Positions 58,098 through 64,000 of a stretch of DNA of 64,000 nt are shown in pieces; the first letter of the stretch is position 1; the number at the start of each line of letters is the position of its first letter. The position numbers and the translations under genes were made by a program. This stretch comes from Kushneria phosphatilytica. GTDB lineage: Bacteria; Pseudomonadota; Gammaproteobacteria; Pseudomonadales; Halomonadaceae. The notes beneath the pieces were generated by a model. It did not search any database. It was given only the letters and a program-made list of their open reading frames with translations, and was not told the DNA's origin. Location of the stretch: assembly GCF_008247605.1 (NCBI RefSeq), contig NZ_CP043420.1, forward strand, positions 1,798,001 through 1,862,000, read 5' to 3'.

Positions 58098-59996
58098 TCA
58101 CCCGGTCTCCGCGGTCAGCCGCTCAATCAGTGCGGGGACAGGCATCGATCCCAGATCTTCACCCGACCGCGTCCGGACGGCAACGCTGCCGCTTTCAATT
58201 TCCTTATCTCCGACCACCAGCAGATAAGGAATTTTCTGCAGGGTATGTTCACGGATTTTAAAACCGATTTTTTCGTTCCTCAAGTCCGACTTGACACGTA
58301 GTCCAGCCTGTTGCAGCTGTTCAGTCAGACTTGCGGCATACTCGGCCTGGGCATCCGTGATGGTCATGACCATGGCCTGAACCGGCGCAAGCCAAGGTGG
58401 CATCGCCCCGGCATAATGCTCAATCAGGATACCAATAAAGCGCTCCATGGAGCCAACAATAGCACGATGCAGCATAACCGGAGTATGTCGACTGCCATCT
58501 TCTGCCACGTACTGGGCGCCCAAGCGGGAAGGCATCATGAAATCCACCTGCATGGTGCCCACCTGCCATTCACGGCCCAGACAATCCTTCATGTGATATT
58601 CGATCTTGGGGCCGTAAAAAGCGCCTTCGCCTGGCAGCTCTTCCCATTCGACATCATGACTGGCCAAAGCGCCACGCAGAGCCTGCTCGGCACGATCCCA
58701 TTCGGCATCTTCACCCAGCCGTTTTTCGGGCCTCAAGGCAATCTTGACCGCGATATCATGGAACCCGAAGTCACTATAGACCTTCAGTGCCTGCTGGTGA
58801 AAAGCGGTAACCTCCGGCTCCACCTGCTCTTCTGTGCAGAAGACATGACCATCATCCTGGGTAAAGGCACGCACCCGCATGATGCCATGAAGCGCACCCG
58901 AAGGCTCATTGCGATGGCAACCACCGAACTCACCATAGCGCACCGGCAGTTCGCGATAACTGCGCAGACCTGAATTGAACACCTGAACATGGCCCGGACA
59001 ATTCATCGGCTTGAGCGCATATTCCCGCTTCTCCGATTCCGTGAAAAACATGTTCTCGGCATAGTTATCCCAGTGTCCGGACTTTTTCCATAGAGAAACA
59101 TCCATGACCTGCGGACAACGGATCTCCTGGTAGCCACCAGCTCTATAGACACCCCGCATGTACTGTTCGATTACCTGCCAAAGCGTCCAGCCGAGTGGAT
59201 GCCAGAACACCATGCCGGGCGCTTCTTCCTGCGTATGGAAGAGGTCGAGCTTGCGTGCCAGCTTTCTATGATCTCGTTTCTCGGCTTCTTCAATACGACG
59301 GATGTAGGCGTTCAATTGCTTTTTATCCGCCCAGGCCGTGCCATAAATACGAGTCAGCATGGGACGCTCGGAATCACCACGCCAATAGGCACCAGCCAGT
59401 TTCATCAGACGAAAGACCTTGAGATGGCGGGTATTCGGCACATGAGGCCCCCGACACATATCAATGTATTCCTGATGATGATAAAGCCGAATGGTTTCGC
59501 CCGGCGGGATATCGCGCACAATCTCCTGCTTATACGGCTCATTGCGCTCGCTAAAGGTCGCCAGTGCCTGATCACGATCAACGTACTCACGTCGAACTTC
59601 ATAGTCCTGGTCAATAAGCTCTTTCATGCGAGCTTCAATCTTTTCGAGATCATCCGGGGTCACGGAATGACCGAAATCGATATCGTAATAGAACCCATCT
59701 TCAATAACCGGGCCAATAGCCATTTTGGCTTCCGGATAAAGTTGCTTGACAGCATGTCCGAGCAAATGCGCACAGGAATGACGCACGATATCCAAACCAT
59801 CGTCTTCGCGAACAGTGACTATTTCAACCGAAGCATCCTGACTGAGTGTATCGGCCGTATCCACCAACACTCCATCGACCCGTCCGGCTACTGCAGCCTT
59901 TGCGAGTCCAGTCCCGATGGATTGTGCAATTTCCATAATGGAAACAGGATGATCGAATTGACGTTGACTACCGTCGGGTAGCGAAATGACGGGCAT
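58098..59996 (-). CDS. thrS: Threonyl-tRNA synthetase
   Basis: 632-aa class II synthetase. It has TGS (about 1-60) and editing domains ([16 protein letters not shown]), then catalytic domain [10 protein letters not shown] and motif 3 [13 protein letters not shown]. Start ATG 59996 has GAGGAAG upstream; the frame is open to 60041. First gene of the operon with infC, rpmI, rplT, pheS, pheT and ihfA. Confidence 0.97.
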   Translation of the reverse strand: MPVISLPDGSQRQFDHPVSIMEIAQSIGTGLAKAAVAGRVDGVLVDTADTLSQDASVEIVTVREDDGLDIVRHSCAHLLGHAVKQLYPEAKMAIGPVIEDGFYYDIDFGHSVTPDDLEKIEARMKELIDQDYEVRREYVDRDQALATFSERNEPYKQEIVRDIPPGETIRLYHHQEYIDMCRGPHVPNTRHLKVFRLMKLAGAYWRGDSERPMLTRIYGTAWADKKQLNAYIRRIEEAEKRDHRKLARKLDLFHTQEEAPGMVFWHPLGWTLWQVIEQYMRGVYRAGGYQEIRCPQVMDVSLWKKSGHWDNYAENMFFTESEKREYALKPMNCPGHVQVFNSGLRSYRELPVRYGEFGGCHRNEPSGALHGIMRVRAFTQDDGHVFCTEEQVEPEVTAFHQQALKVYSDFGFHDIAVKIALRPEKRLGEDAEWDRAEQALRGALASHDVEWEELPGEGAFYGPKIEYHMKDCLGREWQVGTMQVDFMMPSRLGAQYVAEDGSRHTPVMLHRAIVGSMERFIGILIEHYAGAMPPWLAPVQAMVMTITDAQAEYAASLTEQLQQAGLRVKSDLRNEKIGFKIREHTLQKIPYLLVVGDKEIESGSVAVRTRSGEDLGSMPVPALIERLTAETG

Positions 59997-60191
59997 GGAA
60001 CTTCCTCGATTATTCAGTGGTGACCACCTACCAAGGGCCACTTGAAGGGCTGATCAAATACTGGGCAAAGATAATTCAATGCTCGGAAAAATCCATCCTG
60101 AGCAATAAACGGCTGAAAACGTTACCAGTGACGCGCACCGGCGTCCAGCTACAACCGCTTGATGCTGTTGCCGGCTACAGGCGCTTCATAT

Positions 60192-60253
60192 AAAAAAAGA
60201 GAGCGCCCAAAGGCGCTCTCTGATCAAACGGGCTTTTCAGGAAAAGCCCGTTT
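60192..60253 (-). terminator. Tandem terminators after the OmpA-family gene
   Basis: Read on the minus strand, AAACGGGCTTTT-CCTG-AAAAGCCCGTTT (60226-60253, 12-bp stem) comes first. AGAGAGCGCC-TTTG-GGCGCTCTCT (60198-60221, 10-bp stem) follows, with seven T (60192-60198 on the plus strand as A). The second is a textbook intrinsic terminator. Confidence 0.85.
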
Positions 60254-60268
60254 GCAACAACAGCCATA

Positions 60269-61201
60269 TTACATGGAACTGTTATTCTGGGTACGGTCCA
60301 TTGTCTGACCAGCATCACCCAGCGGTTCAACTTCCGTACGACGGTTTTGTGCACGGCCTTCAGCAGTGCTGTTGGTCGCAACCGGGTTGGACTCGCCATA
60401 ACCCTGGGTTTCGATACGGTCAGTGCTCACTCCCTGGCTGACCAGGTACTGCTTGACCGAATCGGCGCGACGCTGCGACAGATCCTTGTTGTAGGCTTCA
60501 GTGCCGATGGAATCGGTGTAGCCTTTCAGCTTGACGCGAACAGACTCGTTAGCGTTCAGCTTCTGAGCAACGCCATCAAGGATCTGCTGAGCATTGGAAG
60601 TCAGCTCGGCGGAGTCAAACTTGAAGTTGACGTTTTTCAGCACCAGGTTGGCAACACAGCCCAGCGCGTTGACCTTGGCGCCAGCCGGGGTATTCGGACA
60701 CTGGTCCTGATAGTCCGGTACGCCGTCACCGTCGCTGTCCAGCGGGCAACCCTGTGCGTTGACTTCAACGCCTGCCGGAGTTCCCGGGCACTGGTCCTGA
60801 TAGTCCGGCACGCCGTCACCGTCGCTGTCCAGCGGGCAACCCTGCGCATCGACAGCAACGCCAGCCGGGGTACCCGGGCACTGGTCGCGATCATCCGGTA
60901 CGCCGTCGTTGTCGGAATCCAGCACTTCAGGTTCGTTGTTGGAGCACAACAGAGCGCCTGCCGTTGCACCAGCAACACCACCCACGGCACTACCGGTCTC
61001 TTCATCGTCATGTCCGCTGACGCCGTAGCCGATACCACCACCGATCAGACCACCGGCCAGGCCGCAGACGAAAGGCGAAGAATACCAGGCGTCGTTATTA
61101 CTGCTGCTCGACATGGAAGACTGTGAACCGGAACTGGCACAGCCGGAGAGGCCCAGCACCAGCGCAGATCCCAGCAGTAAGCCAGTTGCAGATTTGTTCA
61201 T
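60269..61201 (-). CDS. OmpA-family lipoprotein with glycine zipper and three thrombospondin-type-3 repeats
   Basis: 310-aa surface lipoprotein. A lipobox LGLSGC puts the acylated Cys at 21. A glycine-zipper segment follows (about 47-82: GLAGGLIGGGIGYG). Three 30-residue repeats DSD(G/N)DGVPD...DQCP.TPAG...GC occupy 94-183; they resemble calcium-binding TSP3 repeats. The C-terminal OmpA peptidoglycan-binding domain (about 188-295) has FKFDSAELTSNAQ and GYTDSIGTEAYNKDLSQRRADSV. ATG 61201 has AAGGAG 6 nt upstream. It has its own tandem terminators and dyad-rich leader, so it is monocistronic. Confidence 0.92.
   Translation of the reverse strand: MNKSATGLLLGSALVLGLSGCASSGSQSSMSSSSNNDAWYSSPFVCGLAGGLIGGGIGYGVSGHDDEETGSAVGGVAGATAGALLCSNNEPEVLDSDNDGVPDDRDQCPGTPAGVAVDAQGCPLDSDGDGVPDYQDQCPGTPAGVEVNAQGCPLDSDGDGVPDYQDQCPNTPAGAKVNALGCVANLVLKNVNFKFDSAELTSNAQQILDGVAQKLNANESVRVKLKGYTDSIGTEAYNKDLSQRRADSVKQYLVSQGVSTDRIETQGYGESNPVATNSTAEGRAQNRRTEVEPLGDAGQTMDRTQNNSSM
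60653..60922. repeat. Three 90-bp tandem units encoding TSP3 repeats
   Basis: Units at about 60833-60922, 60743-60832 and 60653-60742 (minus-strand order). The second and third share the longest identical stretches (e.g. TGGTCCTGATAGTCCGG on the plus strand). Each unit is 30 codons with Asp-rich calcium-type ligands. Confidence 0.88.
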
Positions 61202-61803
61202 GCAAGACTCCTTCTTTATATAAAGCGCCGGGTGATCATGGATCACTCAGCGGCTCTGGTTCAGGCGCTCAAGCCGTCGCAGGAAGAAACTGCCTTCCTG
61301 CATGGCAAAAGAAAGCACATTTGTACTATTTCAGCCAGTCGGTGCGCCTTCTTTCATCAAGGCAATTCCGTGCCCTGATGACATTAACAACGTGCCCCAT
61401 ACAGGGGGACGATGCAATAGTAGAACAGTGTTTTGCAGCATGCGAGCCCGCTTGTCAAACACTGTTTTCCCTATAATAGTATCCTGCCTTTCCAATGACC
61501 GACTCAAACCGGCACGCATGCCAGAGGCATGATGAAAAACCGGCCTTTTTTCGATGCATCAATAACGCCAGGACTCGAGCATGAAATCACACAGGGCTGA
61601 TATTATATCACTTACAGGTACCTGTGGTTCCATTTCGTGCAGAGCGTCCCGCCGGTATGCTTTTGACATGGGCATCATCCATCCCGGCACTGTCAATCCA
61701 TGCACACCTGAAAAGCTCCGATAGTCCTTGCCTCACCCAGCCTGGAAAGCTATTGCAGTTGACTACCCAACTTCCCGGAAGATGCGATAAAAGGGCCAGA
61801 CCT
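61202..61803. promoter_or_regulatory. 602-bp dyad-rich intergenic region
   Basis: I find no supported gene on either strand. Six inverted repeats are present: CTTTATATAAAG (61214-61225), GTGATC-ATG-GATCAC (61232-61246), GCAGGAAG...CTTCCTGC (61279-61301), AACAGTGTTT...AAACACTGTT (61424-61466), TGATAT-T-ATATCA (61598-61610) and ACAGGTACCTGT (61614-61625). A TATAAT lies at 61472-61477 on the plus strand without a well-spaced -35. It probably holds the promoter and leader of the OmpA-family gene, and could hide a small RNA. Confidence 0.5.
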
Positions 61804-62265
61804 TTACCTGGCAGCAAAATTCCTGGCGTAGCCCAACAACTGCTCGACCCTTTCATGAACGGCTTCGCGTTCTTCGGCTGCAATATGCAAGCGATCCTTA
61901 TCCTCATGCATGCGTTCAGCGGGAGTCAGTTTCCTGCGTGCCTCATGTCTATGAAGATGATCCGTTCGTCGGCGAATGCGATCGAAGATAACAAATGCCC
62001 CCTGCGGATCGAACTCCCGACCCAATAGATCCAGCATGACACTGATGCGGATACACCCCTCAACAAGATCGACCTGATCCGCCAGTACGGCCCGACCAAT
62101 AATATCCAGGTTCTTCAGGCAATTATCACGCGCCTGACGTTGCTCTCTTCGGTAAGCCTCTCGGCGTCTGACCACTTCACGGCGCAGTCGCAAGGCATAA
62201 ACAGCCAAAGCGAATACAATCAGTATCGCCAGCAACAATAGCGATAAACTCAAGGCCATTGACAT
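61804..62265 (-). CDS. DUF2489 membrane-anchored protein
   Basis: 153-aa protein. It has one N-terminal membrane segment (about 5-24: LSLSLLLLAILIVFALAVYAL) and an Arg-rich cytoplasmic coil. CLKNLDIIGRAVLADQVDLVEGCIRISVMLDLL matches the DUF2489 family. ATG 62265 has GGAG 7 nt upstream. The long frame to 62520 is not supported. Function unknown. Confidence 0.75.
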   Translation of the reverse strand: MSMALSLSLLLLAILIVFALAVYALRLRREVVRRREAYRREQRQARDNCLKNLDIIGRAVLADQVDLVEGCIRISVMLDLLGREFDPQGAFVIFDRIRRRTDHLHRHEARRKLTPAERMHEDKDRLHIAAEEREAVHERVEQLLGYARNFAAR

Positions 62266-62412
62266 GAGACGACTCCGGGTAAATGACAAGGCAGTATAGT
62301 AAGTCGTTGATAATATCGTCATCCTGCCATCACCAGTGCAGCACGAGAATAGCTGTTGGCGAAGCGTGGCGTTACAATTATCGTTCAAAGTCGAAAGCAG
62401 GGGCTGTAGTCC

Positions 62413-63576
62413 ATGACCCAGCGAATTGTGCTGGTGGTTCGTACTCTGCGTGTTGGAGGTATTGAGCGTGTCACGGTCAATCTGGCCAATACGCTCAATC
62501 GGCTCGGGCATGAAGTCCATGTGCTTGTGTTAAAGGGGGGACGCGAGCTTGTCCCCGACCCGGGTGTCGTCGTTCATGAGCAGGATTTTGACAAGGCTTT
62601 TCGCCGAACGGGCGTCGGACTTTTTTACGATCTGATAACACGCCTGGTGTTTAAACCCTTGATAAAGGAATCCGGTTTCATCTGGCGAGGCTGGTACGGT
62701 GGCCACTATCTGAAGCGCTTTATCGCCCGTCTGGAACACCAGTATGGTCAGGTAGATCGGATCATCATACGCGGCCAGGGCGCCTACGAAACCGTCTGGT
62801 CGTGGCGTGATCCACGACTCTGGCAGGTCAGTGTTGCCTGGCCCGGCAGCACTAATGGAGGCCTCCGGCGAAGGTGGTTATTAAGACATCTGTTTGAAGA
62901 CAAGCAAATCATATGCAACTCCAGCGGCGTCATGAATCGGCTGCAGATGCTGTTGACTCATCATGGTATTCACCCGAAGCGCTGGGCCCGAATCATGAAC
63001 CCCTGCGACATCGAAGCCATTCGCGAAATGGCCGACGCCCCCGTCGAGCTGCCCGAGCGTCCTTTTATTGTACATGTCGCCCGCCTGTCAAAAGTCAAAA
63101 GGCAGGCATTGTTGATTCGCGCTTACCATGCAGCAAACATCGCAGAGGATCTGGTGATCGTGGGCGATGGCCCCCTTCTCGAGTCACTGAAAGCGCTCAT
63201 CACTGAACTCGGTCTTGAGCAACGCGTTCACTTGGTCGGCCACCAGCTCAACCCCTACCCATGGATGAAACATGCTCGTCTTTTTGTGCTGAGCTCCAGT
63301 AGTGAAGGACTAGGCATGGTGTTGGTAGAAAGCCTCATTTGTGGCACGCCATGTACTGCCATTAACGCACCGGGCGGGATCGCCGATGTGCTGGTGGAAG
63401 ATCAGGCCCGTTTGCTGACTGACGATACCACTGAAGCTCTGGCCGAAGGTATTCGGGAAGGATTACGTCATCCACCCGAGATTCGAAGCGAGTGGATTGA
63501 GCGCTTTCGCGATACCCGAATTGCTACTGCCTTTCTTGAACTTCCCACCCATGACGAGTCAACAACCCCCTCATGA
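62413..63576 (+). CDS. GT4-family glycosyltransferase
   Basis: 387-aa GT-B glycosyltransferase. It has VRTLRVGGIERVTVNLAN at the N-terminus, FIVHVARLSKVKRQ at the nucleotide-sugar domain and EX7E in SSSSEGLGMVLVESL. Its stop overlaps the start of the de-N-acetylase gene (ATGA), so they form an operon. It is probably a surface-polysaccharide or lipopolysaccharide-core enzyme. Sugar and acceptor unknown. Confidence 0.82.
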   Translation: MTQRIVLVVRTLRVGGIERVTVNLANTLNRLGHEVHVLVLKGGRELVPDPGVVVHEQDFDKAFRRTGVGLFYDLITRLVFKPLIKESGFIWRGWYGGHYLKRFIARLEHQYGQVDRIIIRGQGAYETVWSWRDPRLWQVSVAWPGSTNGGLRRRWLLRHLFEDKQIICNSSGVMNRLQMLLTHHGIHPKRWARIMNPCDIEAIREMADAPVELPERPFIVHVARLSKVKRQALLIRAYHAANIAEDLVIVGDGPLLESLKALITELGLEQRVHLVGHQLNPYPWMKHARLFVLSSSSEGLGMVLVESLICGTPCTAINAPGGIADVLVEDQARLLTDDTTEALAEGIREGLRHPPEIRSEWIERFRDTRIATAFLELPTHDESTTPS

Positions 63577-64000
63577 GTGAACGCTACGCAGAATTGCGTG
63601 ATTATAACTATCCGCTTCAGCCGGATATCACATACCGTGTCGGGCTCAGGAACAACCAATTGTTCTCTTCCGAGAACAGCACGTTGAACCTTTCTGGCGC
63701 CTTCAGCTGGCTATTACCCCTTCATATCCGGACGACGGCGCTGGGAAGATGGCGTGAGCCCAGCGTAGAAGTTCGAATAGATGGCCAACCATATGGACGG
63801 CAGTATTTCGAACCCGGTGCGAATGGCAGACGTTTTCTCGATCTCGGTCAACCGGGTAATACCAGTGCACTCCCTGAGCTGATCGCGCACGACTGCCAAT
63901 TGAATGTATCGGAACCACTCATGGGCTGGCGTCTACCCCAACTGGCAGATGGTCCATTACTGATCCTTGCACCACATCCCGATGATGCCGAGATAGCAGC
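63573..64000 (+). CDS. PIG-L-family de-N-acetylase, DnpA-like (5' part, cut by window end)
   Basis: Starts at ATG 63573 overlapping the previous stop by 4 nt and is open to the window edge (about 142 residues seen). After a 125-residue N-terminal region the zinc motif LAPHPDDAEIA (HPDDxE) begins, characteristic of PIG-L/LmbE deacetylases. A protein of this layout beside lipopolysaccharide-core genes is DnpA in Pseudomonas aeruginosa, implicated in fluoroquinolone tolerance. The call rests on the partial sequence. Confidence 0.8.
   Translation, partial: MSERYAELRDYNYPLQPDITYRVGLRNNQLFSSENSTLNLSGAFSWLLPLHIRTTALGRWREPSVEVRIDGQPYGRQYFEPGANGRRFLDLGQPGNTSALPELIAHDCQLNVSEPLMGWRLPQLADGPLLILAPHPDDAEIA

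Noticed and set aside
61452-61482. Plus-strand promoter TTGTCA...TATAAT
   Set aside because: Spacing is 14 bp to TATAAT and 19 bp to the alternative TAGTAT; neither is convincing and no gene follows.
61302-61532. 76-codon plus-strand ORF in the 602-bp gap
   Set aside because: No ribosome site; composition irregular; overlaps several dyads.

Overview
The window reads as ordinary chromosome of a gammaproteobacterium. Base composition is in the mid-50s percent GC by eye. The gene orders fmdB-aspS-yebC-ruvC-ruvA-ruvB-ybgC-tolQRAB-pal-cpoB, mtaD-ubiG-mupP and thrS-infC-rpmI-rplT-pheS-pheT-ihfA are those of Pseudomonas-type and Halomonas-type genomes. A trehalose pair (otsB-otsA), a galU-ugd pair and a RegB/RegA-type redox two-component system lead me to suggest Halomonadaceae. 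This is inference from synteny and protein style, not a proven identification. I found no rRNA, tRNA, CRISPR array, insertion sequence, integrase or prophage.

Layout. 1-3.3 kb: an iron-type superoxide dismutase lacking two conserved gateway residues, then a leftward galU-ugd pair whose second gene is a UDP-glucose dehydrogenase homologue without the catalytic Cys. 3.4-6.1 kb: rightward mtaD-ubiG-mupP. 6.2-17 kb: a long leftward run from fmdB and aspS through the Holliday-junction genes to the Tol-Pal envelope system. 17.2-21.5 kb: a 2-hydroxyacid dehydrogenase, a nucleoside hydrolase and otsB-otsA. 21.6-28.1 kb: leftward acylphosphatase, HypT-like regulator, cardiolipin synthase, nei, uvrB, an OsmC-family protein and a metal-site-less HMA-fold protein. 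28.2-32.2 kb: ygfZ, then leftward tatD, mscL (with a zinc ribbon) and prfC. 32.4-38.3 kb: an orphan small gene, regB-regA-like genes, an inositol phosphatase, a CPA2 antiporter and a fructosamine-kinase-family protein. 38.3-43.4 kb: an MFS transporter, a PlsC-type acyltransferase, an NlpD-like lipoprotein, a glycosyltransferase and a PAP2 phosphatase. 43.5-48.5 kb: the glycine cleavage system, with gcvT divergent from gcvH-gcvP. 48.4-52.7 kb: thpR, a LysR regulator, a YfcL-like gene, ppnN, a flavodoxin and a small membrane protein. 52.9-60 kb: the thrS-to-ihfA translation operon. 60.3-64 kb: an OmpA-family lipoprotein with calcium-binding-type repeats, a long dyad-rich intergenic region, a DUF2489 protein, and a glycosyltransferase followed by the start of a DnpA-like de-N-acetylase.

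How the genes work together: most of the window serves the envelope (Tol-Pal, cardiolipin, lysophospholipid acylation, NlpD, MscL, surface glycosyltransferases), osmotic and oxidative stress (trehalose, MscL, SOD, HypT, OsmC), DNA repair (ruvABC, uvrB, nei) and translation.

There is no obvious novel multigene system. The most interesting signals are non-coding. An 17-18 bp sequence, AAAGATAACGGTATAAA(C), is repeated exactly in three intergenic spots, two of them upstream of nucleoside-salvage genes. An 18-bp perfect palindrome and a structured leader lie between gcvT and gcvH. Tandem dyads lie upstream of the MFS and plsC-like genes. A self-contained small gene with its own promoter and terminator lies between prfC and the regB-like kinase.
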